In this document: piece by piece, positions 35,874 to 45,587 of the stretch
Position numbering within the stretch: position 1 is the first letter of the stretch
How the letters are laid out: every line of letters starts with the position of its first letter
IMG/VR virus record: IMGVR_UViG_3300018080_000001
Span: 62,001 to 126,000 of that record
Source of the DNA: a virus
Length of the DNA: 64,000 nucleotides
Strand: one strand, 5' to 3'
The notes under the pieces: model-generated
The model's input: only the letters and a program-made list of their open reading frames with translations
The model's database searches: none
Told to the model about the DNA's origin: nothing
Position numbers and translations under genes: made by a program

Positions 35874-36653
35874 CTAGGTCAAGCCACCACGGTAGCGAAT
35901 GCCCATGTACGGATCAGATGCCGTAGGAACTTGGAATACTGTTCCAATGTCCGGTCCTGCCCCCGTACCCGTCAATGTTACATACCCATCAAGACCCTGA
36001 GCCGTAGCCCCGGCCTCAACCACACTATTCACCGCGTAGATTTTACTCGGGTCATACGCAGTTGTGAAAATAGTAGACCAGTTATTAATAACTGTCATGC
36101 GGCTGTCATTGTACTCTGTATAATCGAGAGAATTAAAAAAATTCTTACCCTCAAACTGGAGTGTAGACAGTGGAACTTGATACATATACGTTACGTACAC
36201 ATACCCACCGGAAGGAATGGTAGAACCTGCTGTACGCACCACAGTACCATTAGTGTAATTGACGGTATAATCACTACCCGCACCTTCAGTGTACGTTGTA
36301 CCACCACCAACTACTGCGCTTGAAACTCGAACACCACCACCTGAACCAGTAGGATCAAGTAATATTGCGTTTGCAAGAGACGTAGCAACAACACCGGTTA
36401 ACTGAATATACTCGTCAACCACTGTTTCGTACAAAGCTGTCGTCTTGTCATACTTGGCAAAACCAAACGGAGCAGCACCAGTGCTGACAATGATCTCCTG
36501 ACTCGTATTAAGCTCGACCAACATACCGGCTCTAAACGTAGTAGTTGCATTAACCACATACGTACCGATATTTGATCCAATAACCGAGCGCTTCAGATCA
36601 ATACCTGCATTGATAATGCTAGTTTGGTACGCCTGCCATTGAGGTGTAGCCAT
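35874..36653 (-). CDS. Capsid-associated (decoration/vertex-like) protein
   Basis: 259 residues, almost all beta strands with Thr/Gly/Tyr repeats (VNATTTFRAGMLVELNTSQE, then SDYTVNYTNGTVVRTAGSTI). The 'DYTVNYTNGTVVRTAG...YVYVTYMY' block recurs in phage capsid and sheath modules. It is placed between scaffold and major capsid genes, each with a short spacer and a ribosome site, so I infer a capsid-decoration or cement protein made in high amounts. Confidence 0.55.
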   Translation of the reverse strand: MATPQWQAYQTSIINAGIDLKRSVIGSNIGTYVVNATTTFRAGMLVELNTSQEIIVSTGAAPFGFAKYDKTTALYETVVDEYIQLTGVVATSLANAILLDPTGSGGGVRVSSAVVGGGTTYTEGAGSDYTVNYTNGTVVRTAGSTIPSGGYVYVTYMYQVPLSTLQFEGKNFFNSLDYTEYNDSRMTVINNWSTIFTTAYDPSKIYAVNSVVEAGATAQGLDGYVTLTGTGAGPDIGTVFQVPTASDPYMGIRYRGGLT

Positions 36654-36680
36654 AATCTAGCTCCTTTTGAAATACAGCAG

Positions 36681-38747
36681 CTACTTACGCATATCTCCAA
36701 GTTGCCTGCCCAATTTAGTAGACGTAAGCGCGTTGCTAATTTCATCAAAATTTGTTTCATGAGGAATACTGACAGGTTCCTCTGTTTTCACATTAAAATT
36801 CCCAGAAGACAATTTTTCTCTCATACTTCTGGAATCTCTGCTCGCCACTACATTATCATTCGTTTCCACTGGAGTAGGAAACAGTCCTTCAATATCTTTC
36901 TGTACATCATTCAGATAAGAATCATCCTTTTCCAAAAGATCCGCTGCTTTGGATAAAAGATCTTCAACAAAGCTATCATGACCTTCTTGTGCAATAAGCT
37001 CAATCAATTCTACGGCTGTTCTCTGGTCCATTCCCGTATAGATTTCACCATCAGAAAATTCAACCGCACCTTCATTAGCCGCTAGAACATCAGCCATCGC
37101 AACTTTATAACTATTTGGATAATGATTTAACTTCATCCTAGCAGATGCAATCCGTACACATTTAGAAAACTTATGAGCAAACTTTTCAACTTGCTCTTGC
37201 ACTAATTTCTCAGCACGAGCTTGATATAGTTTCTTATAGTTATCTTCTAATTCAGCTGTTTTGAAATCCACTTCAGCTTCATCCAAAGAAGACTCCTCCG
37301 GCTTATCCGGCTCCTCTTTAGTATCAGTATCCGACTCATCCGTAACACTCATATCCCGAGCATCGCCAATACCTTCGGGCTTTTCCTCGGTAACAACTTC
37401 AATATCATCCTCGATACCGCCCAACTTCTTATAACGTGCTACCGTCTTCTCTTTGGATTTTCTCTCTTTAACTTTTTCTTTTAACGATACTTTAGTAACT
37501 GTTGGTTTCTCCTCAGTATCTGTATCCATTTCCTTCAACACATCAGATTCGCCCTTATCCAGCTCTTCTCTAGAATCCGTATCGCCGCCCCCAGTAACAG
37601 GCTCATCCACTGGAAGGACTTCACCACCTGTAGTCTCTATATCTTCATCCACTCCCGCTTTAAGCAAACGGGAACCGCATAACTCAGCGGCTTTACTCCA
37701 ACCATCACGTATAATAACGCTCTTAACCTTATTAGCTAATTTAGCCAAAGCCTTTTTATCCGCTTTAACTTTCTTATTAGTAAGACCGAAAAACATGGGG
37801 CCATGATCTTCATGGTGCGCAGCTATGTTCCCTTCTTTCGTAATCACAATTTTAGATTTCTTAGCCCGAATGAGTTGTTCTCTATCCAAACCCATCTCAT
37901 CCACCGTAGGCATTTTCTTATCTTCTTCTTTCAATTCCCTAAGCTTTTTCATTTTATCTTCTTTATCATCCTCGTCCTTATCCTTATCCAGCTTAGGTTT
38001 ATCTTTATCCTTTTTATCCCTATCCTTTTCGTCTTCTTCCTCTTCCGCCAGCATGGGTGGAGTACTAACAGGAGGTGGCGTTGACATATCCTGTACCGCT
38101 TGAGCAGACTTAATCCGGGCCAAAGCAATAATATATTTACGAGCCTTACCCATTAACTTCTTTACTTCATCCTCATCACGATCTTCAGATTTTTCATCAA
38201 TCTTCTTTAAATCTTTTACCTTCTTCTCTAGTCCTTCTTCCTCTTTCTTTTCCTTCTTCTCTTCCTTTATTTCTTCCTTCTCTTCTTTCTCTTCTTTCTT
38301 ATCTTCTTCACCCAAAATTAATTTAGCTGCACTCATTATTTTCTTAAGTTCTTCTTTATCGCCTTTTTCTAATTCTTCTTCCTTACCTTCCAACTCCTCA
38401 AGAATTCCTTCTAGTTCTCCTGCACCTTCTTCAATATCTTTTTTCTTATCAATTTCTTTTAACTCCTCTTTAGCTTCGCCCTTATCCTCTTTAGAAAGCA
38501 TTCCCTTTTCCTTCATAAACTCCACCATAAGATCAAATGCTTCTTCAGGATCTTCAACATTCCGCAACTTAGCCAAGCAACCTTCAAAGTCCTCTGGCAT
38601 TTTAACTGCACTACGCCGAAACATAGACTTCCGAATTAAATCTTGTGTCTGACTTTCAATAACACTTCGATCAGACGCGCTTAATTCGATATCTCCGCGA
38701 TTGAATATATCTGCTACAGTCCTAAATAGTTCGATTTTATGATCCAT
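36681..38747 (-). CDS. Prohead scaffold / core protein
   Basis: 688 residues from the ATG at 38745-38747, which follows AGGAG by 8 bases; the longer frame to 38783 runs into the protease end. The sequence is dominated by Lys/Glu-rich coiled coil (residues about 95-190 and 225-300, e.g. EGILEELEGKEEELEKGD). Low complexity, large size and location between the protease and the capsid gene are those of a phage scaffolding or internal core protein, made in excess and removed by the prohead protease. 'ALARIKSAQAVQDM' near residue 210 is a candidate cleavage region. Opposing frames inside are shadows. Confidence 0.75.
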   Translation of the reverse strand: MDHKIELFRTVADIFNRGDIELSASDRSVIESQTQDLIRKSMFRRSAVKMPEDFEGCLAKLRNVEDPEEAFDLMVEFMKEKGMLSKEDKGEAKEELKEIDKKKDIEEGAGELEGILEELEGKEEELEKGDKEELKKIMSAAKLILGEEDKKEEKEEKEEIKEEKKEKKEEEGLEKKVKDLKKIDEKSEDRDEDEVKKLMGKARKYIIALARIKSAQAVQDMSTPPPVSTPPMLAEEEEDEKDRDKKDKDKPKLDKDKDEDDKEDKMKKLRELKEEDKKMPTVDEMGLDREQLIRAKKSKIVITKEGNIAAHHEDHGPMFFGLTNKKVKADKKALAKLANKVKSVIIRDGWSKAAELCGSRLLKAGVDEDIETTGGEVLPVDEPVTGGGDTDSREELDKGESDVLKEMDTDTEEKPTVTKVSLKEKVKERKSKEKTVARYKKLGGIEDDIEVVTEEKPEGIGDARDMSVTDESDTDTKEEPDKPEESSLDEAEVDFKTAELEDNYKKLYQARAEKLVQEQVEKFAHKFSKCVRIASARMKLNHYPNSYKVAMADVLAANEGAVEFSDGEIYTGMDQRTAVELIELIAQEGHDSFVEDLLSKAADLLEKDDSYLNDVQKDIEGLFPTPVETNDNVVASRDSRSMREKLSSGNFNVKTEEPVSIPHETNFDEISNALTSTKLGRQLGDMRK

Positions 38748-38763
38748 CTTCGGTGCTCCTATG

Positions 38764-39672
38764 TTACCGAGGTTGAAGTGCATGATTCAGTATACTAGCC
38801 ACCGACCCGGGAATGGTTTCGGCATGCTTAACTACAAAATTTGCGATTTCTTGCAAATCGTTTTTATTAAAATTCTTATTACTGGCCGCTAAACTAAGAA
38901 TATCATCTTGAATTTCAGCCGTCTCATCAGCCGGGTCATCAACCGCAGAAATCTCTTGGAAAATAGTTCCCATACACTTTTCCCAAGCCAACCGCATTGA
39001 TCCATCTTTAGCCTTAAGCGGCATTCTGGCATGTTTTCCACGGACGCATTTACATAATTCAAAATCTGTAGTAGCTACGTTGCCGCATACTGCGCACTCC
39101 GTAGCAACAACATCACAACCCATAGAAAATTTTCTTACAGATCCACTCTTATACGCACTAGCAAGAGCTGGATCTTTTGTAGTATCTACGCCAATAAGCA
39201 ACTCTACAAAAACGTCCCGATCAACGTCTTTACCCAAAGCCTCTTTAACTGCTCTTTTAACAGTGTCATCAGCAGCATTCTGAGTATTGAGATGGCTATC
39301 TAATATAACACCACGACTTAATTTAAGATCGGAAGCATTATGGTTAACAAAATGAGGCTTTAAGTTATAAGTCTTATAAACTTGACTAGCAATTATATCA
39401 TCAAACCGCTCTAATTCAGCTTGTTCCCAACCATCCAAATTATTATTTGGACGGTCAGCACTATTTGCCCGAGCAGGAATAAAAATATAATCCCTTGGAT
39501 CTCTACTTATAACGTAAGCATCCGCAACAGAATCTAATGCAGCCTCAACATTCATATTCACTCCATCTTCCATATAAAAAGATGAAATTTTTGATGAAGC
39601 AGATTTAGATCTGGACCATGAACCATTATGTCGGAAACCTAATGGCTCCCACTGTGATATTTTTCTGAACAT
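38764..39672 (-). CDS. Prohead maturation protease
   Basis: 302 residues. A helical start, then NLKPHFVNHNASDLKLSRG with H111 in NHN, later VFVELLIGVDTT, KFSMGC (S183) and a Cys cluster (CAVCG at about 193-197, CKC at 207-209). His plus the Ser in a 'xFSMG' turn is the arrangement of phage prohead proteases (T4 gp21/HK97 protease families). The Cys pairs may bind zinc. It is placed just before the scaffold and capsid genes, as expected. Such enzymes digest the scaffold and trim head proteins. ATG follows AAGGTAG by a short gap. Confidence 0.75.
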   Translation of the reverse strand: MFRKISQWEPLGFRHNGSWSRSKSASSKISSFYMEDGVNMNVEAALDSVADAYVISRDPRDYIFIPARANSADRPNNNLDGWEQAELERFDDIIASQVYKTYNLKPHFVNHNASDLKLSRGVILDSHLNTQNAADDTVKRAVKEALGKDVDRDVFVELLIGVDTTKDPALASAYKSGSVRKFSMGCDVVATECAVCGNVATTDFELCKCVRGKHARMPLKAKDGSMRLAWEKCMGTIFQEISAVDDPADETAEIQDDILSLAASNKNFNKNDLQEIANFVVKHAETIPGSVASILNHALQPR

Positions 39673-39755
39673 ATACTACCTTATAAAAGTATAGTCCTCT
39701 ACTAAACAAATTGTAGTTTAATTATAATAGGAGATTTAAAACAACTGAGGATTAA

Positions 39756-40070
39756 TTAAGTTAAATACTTCAGTACTAAATCATCAAAAGTTTTTTTATC
39801 TAAATCAGTTTTTAACTCTTTATACTGCCAGATGCCAGTACACGCTTCCCCCAGAATACTATCGATCCAACCATAATCATTGCGATTATGGTTAACAATT
39901 TTTAATCGCCCACCCTTTTTTATGAATCTACCCAGCATACGACCACAAACCATATTAAAAGACTTCACAAAAGATTCTACTTTAGATCTACAATAATAAC
40001 TACCATCTACATAATTATGATAAACCAAAGAAACAGGTCTATCTTCGTCCGAAATTAAAAAAATACGCAT
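39756..40070 (-). CDS. Small unknown protein
   Basis: 104 residues. Mixed alpha/beta with an aromatic start (FLISDEDRPVSLVYHNYVDG) and a basic segment (RMLGRFIKKGGRLKIVNHNR), ending with an acidic-helical part (ELKTDLDKKTFDDLVLKYLT). No family recognised. It lies between portal/MuF genes and the protease, so it is a likely head-region protein. ATG at 40068-40070. Confidence 0.5.
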   Translation of the reverse strand: MRIFLISDEDRPVSLVYHNYVDGSYYCRSKVESFVKSFNMVCGRMLGRFIKKGGRLKIVNHNRNDYGWIDSILGEACTGIWQYKELKTDLDKKTFDDLVLKYLT

Positions 40071-40073
40071 AAT

Positions 40074-40190
40074 TTAATTTTTCTTTTCTTTTTTATCTTT
40101 CTTCTTAGAATCCTCTGCCTCTCCTTTCAAATCTTTATAGTCAATGACCTTACCAACTACCTTTGCATCACTTCTTTTTTTGAAACCCAT
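40074..40190 (-). CDS. Small Lys-rich protein (38 residues)
   Basis: Read by hand: ATG at 40188-40190, preceded by GAGGC, opens a 38-codon frame starting MGFKKRSDAKVVGKVIDYKD, then Lys/Glu repeats, to a TAA at 40074-40076. It fits exactly between MuF-like and the next gene and its ribosome site overlaps the end of the upstream gene, so I treat it as real. Highly basic and short: possibly a DNA- or protein-binding peptide of the head. Confidence 0.6.
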   Translation of the reverse strand: MGFKKRSDAKVVGKVIDYKDLKGEAEDSKKKDKKEKKN

Positions 40191-40197
40191 TTTTGCC

Positions 40198-41184
40198 TCA
40201 CGTTATTAGTGCTCTTGTTTCAGCATCCCAATAATGATTATCGTATCTTATAACCTCTTTACCATCTAAATAATAAGTTTCTAAATCATTTTTATTTATA
40301 TCTGCGTCCAAAAACGAATCTAGCTCTTTTGCCTTACCAAACTCACGAACAAATACATCAGGTCCATATCCATACACATAGCCATTATGAACGTACAAAA
40401 CATCGTCTTCTTCATCATATACGACAACTTCATCAGCTTCAATACCGGTAATATCTCCATAAAAAATATTAGTAAATTTTATTTTATTATACGACAAATT
40501 TACGAGTAGATTTATAAAATTTTTGTTTTTAAATTCTAAAGGAAAATCTACTATAACTTTTCCCGAAATATTAATCTCTTTCACATCCAAATTCCCGAGC
40601 AAAGGTCCACTATATACCTCGCGAAAAATAACCGGAAAATAATCACAAGAACAATGTGCGTGTGATATTGTATCTCCATCTAAAAGAACATTTAATATAT
40701 AATTAGTATCAAAAATACAACCGTTATAAGCATTACAAACCGGACACAATCCAGAAGATTTAAACATAACTTGATGGATACCCATATCCAAAAAAGCTTT
40801 TGTCCTAGCTATAGAGCACAAAGCAAAATAATCATTCACGTTGGACATAGCAAATTCCAAAATATTTATATCGCTATCATCCATAATTAAGTCTTTAGCG
40901 CTTAAAGCAACCCCCTTCATAAGGGTGGACTTAATAGACAAAAAATCAAATATTTTAAAAGCTTTTTTCTTGCTATTTAAGAATATTTCATAATACTTAT
41001 CAGGCTTAATTATAATTTTATCCGAAATAAATTTATCAAGATCGTTTTCTAAAACAGGGCCATTAGCAAGTGATAGGATAGTTTTCTTATCAAACACATT
41101 TTTTTTAATTAACTTTTCACTAGACTTTTTTAGTAAAGCTGCGGAACCATCGCCAACAAAAAAAGAATCAAAATCCTCACTCAC
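40198..41184 (-). CDS. MuF-like minor head protein
   Basis: 328 residues. Start is GTG at 41182-41184, overlapping the TAG of the portal gene by one base. The middle has the MuF-type cluster: ARTKAFLDMGIHQVMFKSSG, then CPVCNAYNGC (C147, C150, C156) and a later H-x-H-C-S-C (H175, H177, C178, C180). This is the signature of minor head proteins of phage Mu gpF type, which sit at the portal and help head morphogenesis or DNA ejection. In SPP1 and related phages they interact with the portal. The C-terminal third is beta-rich and unknown. Confidence 0.75.
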   Translation of the reverse strand: MSEDFDSFFVGDGSAALLKKSSEKLIKKNVFDKKTILSLANGPVLENDLDKFISDKIIIKPDKYYEIFLNSKKKAFKIFDFLSIKSTLMKGVALSAKDLIMDDSDINILEFAMSNVNDYFALCSIARTKAFLDMGIHQVMFKSSGLCPVCNAYNGCIFDTNYILNVLLDGDTISHAHCSCDYFPVIFREVYSGPLLGNLDVKEINISGKVIVDFPLEFKNKNFINLLVNLSYNKIKFTNIFYGDITGIEADEVVVYDEEDDVLYVHNGYVYGYGPDVFVREFGKAKELDSFLDADINKNDLETYYLDGKEVIRYDNHYWDAETRALIT

Positions 41185-42953
41185 TATTCTACTCCCATAG
41201 GCATTGCACCCTCAGAAGGTGCTTCAATACTTTCTTCAGGTGTCCCAGCTTCCCCGCTACCTGGTGCTCCTGGACCTGTAGGCTTAGCAGCATTCGGAGG
41301 TTTAGCTGCCCCTCCAGCTGGCTTAGGAGCCCCTCCCGGGGGAGCAGCTCCCGGCTTAGGCATCGTAGTTTCTTGCTTATACTGCTGTGCTAACTCTGTT
41401 CCCAACGTTTTGTCAATAATCTCTTTTTTCTCTTTCCATTCCACTGCTTTGTTCTTCGTTTCTGCCTTCCAATCAAGACCTAAAACAGAACCAACAGTAG
41501 ACTGGGAAACATCAAATCCCAATTTTTCCATTTGTAAAAGAGCTTGTAGCAAATCACTGTCAACAGAAGGATCTAACTTATTTTTCCATTGTAATTTCGG
41601 CATAATAAGCAAATTCTCATCCGATAGTTCCTGTGCAGTTCTCTTCTTTCTATATCCACCTGCTATTTCTTTTGGACTAGATTTATACCAACCGTTCACA
41701 ATAGCTATCGGCCTTATAAATTTTGGATAAATCCAAACACTCTCAAAATATTGCCTCAAGGACAGAAGACGACGAAGAAAAACTTGAAGACCGCCTTTCA
41801 CACTGCTAAATGAAACCTCTCCCGTCATAAAGCCTTTAGACAATCCAAGAGCTGTTAGCTTTACTTTTTCGATAACATCATGCTCACCACGAATTGAAAT
41901 AGCTCGATCAGTAGTCCCCCAAGCTTCAAAATTTATACCATAATCCCAACAAAGCCATGCATTCGGATCAACCTCACATCTACTCAGCATAGCTAATAAC
42001 TCCGTTTCCCTTTCAGGATCAGGAATCCACTGTGTAGCAGCATCACCAAGTTTAATAACTTTAATCGGACTCGCATGACGCCTATAAGTGGCAATAGTGC
42101 TGTTATATACAGCGTCCTCCACCATCCAAATACGCCATAATCTTGATGCCATAGAAGTACCACGACTATCATAGGGTGATAGTCTCCGAGCAATGAAAGA
42201 ACAATTACTAGACTCCAATTTAATTGGTTGTCTCGCTAAAACGCGGCTAACAAATTCAGATGGCAATGAAGTTCTTAATTTAATAGAGTCTGGAGATCTG
42301 TCGGACAAAAGCTTAATTAGCTCCTCATCGGGTTGCAAATATATAATAGGGTCCATATTTATAATGGGAGAATCTTTTACCTCTATATTATCCGGATTGT
42401 GTAAAGCTATATAATCCCAGATACCCAAATCTTCGTTGAAAAAACAATGAGGGAAAACTTCACCAAGTACTAAATACTCCCTCACCATTTGTTTCAGTCG
42501 ATCAAGAAAATCAACCTTCTCGCACATTAAATTAATAGTATTTTTTATATCCTCTTTATCCCCGTCTTCTACTTGAACTTCAAACGAGCTAACAAGCATC
42601 TCACTGTACATATCCATCGCCATGCCAAACATGGGATCTAATTTTTGGAATAATCTCCAATAAGAATTGGCCGTCCTACGATCAATCGGATACTGCATCC
42701 GATCAGGGCTTTCAATTTCTGGCAGGTACGGCCTTTGCATATGATTAAGTACTTGACCACCACCTCCACCACCATATGTAGTTTGCATAGTACCTGGATT
42801 AAAAGTTCCCATACGTGGAGGTAGAGGATTCAAAGTACCACCGATCTTAGCCACATCATCTCTAACAACTTCCCTCTGCATAGATCTTGGATTAGTAGAT
42901 ATAATGCGCGGTTTAAAAGAATTAGCCCTTTTTTTAAATTCATCTTTATCCAT
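41184..42953 (-). CDS. Portal protein
   Basis: 589 residues. N-terminal disordered Gly/Pro-rich segment, then RRTANSYWRLFQKLDPMFGM and 'VREYLVLGEVFPHCFFNEDLG', typical clip/wing strands of phage portals, a stem with 'YDSRGTSMASRLWRIWMVED', and a Pro/Gly/Ala-rich C-terminal tail from about residue 520 (PGAAPPGGAPKPAGGA). It is followed immediately by MuF-like and lies before scaffold/protease, the standard portal position. The dodecamer forms the DNA channel and docks terminase. Confidence 0.9.
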   Translation of the reverse strand: MDKDEFKKRANSFKPRIISTNPRSMQREVVRDDVAKIGGTLNPLPPRMGTFNPGTMQTTYGGGGGGQVLNHMQRPYLPEIESPDRMQYPIDRRTANSYWRLFQKLDPMFGMAMDMYSEMLVSSFEVQVEDGDKEDIKNTINLMCEKVDFLDRLKQMVREYLVLGEVFPHCFFNEDLGIWDYIALHNPDNIEVKDSPIINMDPIIYLQPDEELIKLLSDRSPDSIKLRTSLPSEFVSRVLARQPIKLESSNCSFIARRLSPYDSRGTSMASRLWRIWMVEDAVYNSTIATYRRHASPIKVIKLGDAATQWIPDPERETELLAMLSRCEVDPNAWLCWDYGINFEAWGTTDRAISIRGEHDVIEKVKLTALGLSKGFMTGEVSFSSVKGGLQVFLRRLLSLRQYFESVWIYPKFIRPIAIVNGWYKSSPKEIAGGYRKKRTAQELSDENLLIMPKLQWKNKLDPSVDSDLLQALLQMEKLGFDVSQSTVGSVLGLDWKAETKNKAVEWKEKKEIIDKTLGTELAQQYKQETTMPKPGAAPPGGAPKPAGGAAKPPNAAKPTGPGAPGSGEAGTPEESIEAPSEGAMPMGVE

Positions 42954-42956
42954 CTA

Positions 42957-43490
42957 TTACTCTTCTACATCCTTCTTCTGCTTTTGTTCCTTCAACTTAG
43001 TATCCACAATAATACCAGCCTCCCTAAGAGTAAACATCTCCCGCGCTGATAACTCTTCCGGAAGATCTTTTCGCTCTATATTAGAAAAATTAATCTCTAC
43101 TTTTTTCTTTAATAAAGACGGTAATTGTTTTATACGGTCTTCCTCTTTTTTAATAGAATCCTTATAATTTTCTTTCAATTCGTTTAGCTTTTCTTTATAT
43201 AAAACTAAATTTTCTGCTTTTATAGCGTGAAGTCCTGTTCTCTCGTCTATGATACAATTACCATCTTCATCCCTACTACAGTAATCTTGAATTAATTCCA
43301 AACGTTTTCTATTATATGGCAAAAGTTCTTCCATTTCTTTTCCCGCTTCCTCAAGAAAAGAAATTTTATCCTTTATCGCAATCATATTTGTAGAAATATC
43401 CCAACGAAAATCCAAAGTTCCTAATTTTTCTTCAGAAATTTTACTAAGAACATTCCAAATATCAACTAGATCTTTGTTACTAAATTCCAT
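42957..43490 (-). CDS. Coiled-coil protein before the portal
   Basis: 177 residues, charged and helical (a KEMEELLPYNRKRLELIQDY stretch and LNELKENYKDSIKKEEDRIK), ending in Lys/Glu/Gln. It contains a short Cys pair (CSRDEDGNC). The stop is 3 bases before the ATG of the portal. Position and charge suggest a chaperone or a connector for portal assembly. No family recognised. Confidence 0.5.
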   Translation of the reverse strand: MEFSNKDLVDIWNVLSKISEEKLGTLDFRWDISTNMIAIKDKISFLEEAGKEMEELLPYNRKRLELIQDYCSRDEDGNCIIDERTGLHAIKAENLVLYKEKLNELKENYKDSIKKEEDRIKQLPSLLKKKVEINFSNIERKDLPEELSAREMFTLREAGIIVDTKLKEQKQKKDVEE

Positions 43491-43556
43491 TTTTAATTAC
43501 CTCTTTAAAGTTTTTATTATAATATACTTTTTAAAAAACATAGACTTATTAGAACT

Positions 43557-45575
43557 CTAACTCGTTGAAGCACTAAAATCACTATAGTATACCACAATTC
43601 TCACTTTCATATCATCTACAGTAACATTAGAATCTGTAGTAATCGTTAATGTAGTGGCGCTACCATTAGCAATGGGTAATTGAGTTCCATCATTTCCTCC
43701 CGGAGAAACCGCAGTATTTCCTAAAGATACACCCGCATTTTGAATTAATTCATCAGCATTTCCACTACCCGTGATACCAACATCATAATTAGTCGCACCA
43801 CCTCCAGCTGCATCTGTACATCTTACTGTCACTCCCCAAATTAATGAATTTGCAGGAGCTAAATTACCTGAAGTTGCAACTCCTCCTGCACCTTGACCAA
43901 CTGCAATTGTAACCTCTTCAGAAACCCATTGACACCCTAAACCACAAGATGCAGCATTTTGCCCACCAACAGAATAACCCTGAACAACAAACAATTCGTC
44001 CGTTCCTGGATCACTAGCACTAGTACCAATCCACACACCATCACCAATAGAAATAGTTCCTCCTTGAGAATTATTTCTAGTTGCAAAAACCCTTACTATA
44101 CCATCCTGCGTCCCGACACCATTAGTTTCACATTCTACTTCAATTTCTCCATATGTACACTGAGAAGGCGTAGCATTTTGACCAAAAAATCTAATGTGGC
44201 ATATATCACCTACACCATGAGCACTACCATTAGTCACAAATAAATAAGCATCCCCAGAACCATTATATACTGTAGTTGTAGGAGCAGATAATGAACCATT
44301 ATAACCAATAGAAAAACCTAACACAGAATTACAAGAAATACCTAAATAATCATTAAATATTCTGTATAAACCTAATCCCGTATCATCAAAGAATTTTATC
44401 GCAGGATCACTCTCAGTGCCGGGCGGTGCATAGTAATAACCGTCAGTATCTATATACGCCACATTAGCTTCATCAGAATCCCGCCAGACCTGAATATTAG
44501 TTGAACCGTCATTAGTAGATCCTTTTACAATTAATTTACCAATCGCCGGTGTCCCGTCAAAATCTGTAGTTCCTATACCAACATTTTCTCCTGATATAGA
44601 CATCCGTGTAGCAAGAGATCCACCAGAACTAGTCTTAAAATCTAGTCTACTTTCTTCACTGGCCGCTGTATGATTAATACAATAATTAGAGATACCTGAA
44701 TATACATAAGAAGTCGGTGTACTATTCATTCCGATAAAAGCTATACTAGAAATATCTGTCGCAGAACCATGTGCATTTGTTGTTAATAAATTTAAATAAG
44801 CTTGACCGCTAGCATTATATACATTCGTCACAGGAGAACTCGTACCTGTATCATAATTAACAACTAAACCAGTAACTTGATTAACCGTAACTCCTACAGC
44901 ATCTCCAAACGTGGTAGCGTTATATAACCCATTATTAGAATCACTCTCCCAGGCTATCGATGGTGCAGCAGAGTTACCGTCCGCGTATTTACCTATTCCT
45001 TTTACTAAAGTATCACCACTGCTATCAATAATTAACTTATCAACTGCATTCTGTTTTATACTCAATGCTGTATCAGAGTTATCATCCTTATCGTACTCTA
45101 AAACTAAATTAGTAGCAGTACCTCCATTTTCTAATGTAATACCTTCAGCCTCAACAAGCATAGTTGTCAAAGCTTCAATATTCATAGACGTAGTAGACTG
45201 TATTTCAATTGTTGTCGTCGCTTTAAGTTCAGCCGTAGCAGTAGATTTTAAACTTAAAGCAGCTCCAGTTCCCGTTGATTTGAGGGTAAGTGCTGCACCA
45301 TCGACACTCCCCACAACACCGGCATCGTCCCCATTACCAGAAGTATTAGAAATAAGAAGATTTCCGTTCGTTCCATTTACCCAAAAATCATTGCCACCCA
45401 TCGCAAAATTAACATCCGTGGCAGGACTTATATTAATATCCCCGGAAGAAACTGTAGAAATATCTAAATCTCCACTTGCAGAAGGAGAAATATTCCCCGC
45501 ATATAGAGTATTTGCATCAGCAACACGTGTATACTTTCCACTATTTAAAGTAATAGGATGTCCACTCGCTGACAT
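43557..45575 (-). CDS. Tail fibre / virion structural protein A (shares N-terminus with next gene)
   Basis: 672 residues. The first ~25 residues (SASGHPITLNSGKYTRVAD) are nearly the same as those of the gene at 45588-47027, which suggests a common attachment tag. Then come Asp/Ser/Thr-rich repeats of the type 'LSLKSTATAELKATTTIEIQ', a fibre shaft, and several beta modules such as SRLDFKTSSGGSLATRMSIS and NIQVWRDSDEANVAYIDTDG. The C-terminus has QWVSEEVTIAVGQGAGGVAT, a receptor-binding tip type. It lies beside the portal, away from the baseplate genes. Confidence 0.6.
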   Translation of the reverse strand: MSASGHPITLNSGKYTRVADANTLYAGNISPSASGDLDISTVSSGDINISPATDVNFAMGGNDFWVNGTNGNLLISNTSGNGDDAGVVGSVDGAALTLKSTGTGAALSLKSTATAELKATTTIEIQSTTSMNIEALTTMLVEAEGITLENGGTATNLVLEYDKDDNSDTALSIKQNAVDKLIIDSSGDTLVKGIGKYADGNSAAPSIAWESDSNNGLYNATTFGDAVGVTVNQVTGLVVNYDTGTSSPVTNVYNASGQAYLNLLTTNAHGSATDISSIAFIGMNSTPTSYVYSGISNYCINHTAASEESRLDFKTSSGGSLATRMSISGENVGIGTTDFDGTPAIGKLIVKGSTNDGSTNIQVWRDSDEANVAYIDTDGYYYAPPGTESDPAIKFFDDTGLGLYRIFNDYLGISCNSVLGFSIGYNGSLSAPTTTVYNGSGDAYLFVTNGSAHGVGDICHIRFFGQNATPSQCTYGEIEVECETNGVGTQDGIVRVFATRNNSQGGTISIGDGVWIGTSASDPGTDELFVVQGYSVGGQNAASCGLGCQWVSEEVTIAVGQGAGGVATSGNLAPANSLIWGVTVRCTDAAGGGATNYDVGITGSGNADELIQNAGVSLGNTAVSPGGNDGTQLPIANGSATTLTITTDSNVTVDDMKVRIVVYYSDFSASTS

Positions 45576-45587
45576 ATTAAATCCTTC

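Noticed and set aside
35341-35877. 178-codon plus-strand frame
   Set aside because: Antisense of the major capsid gene. The capsid frame has clear family features and a terminator.
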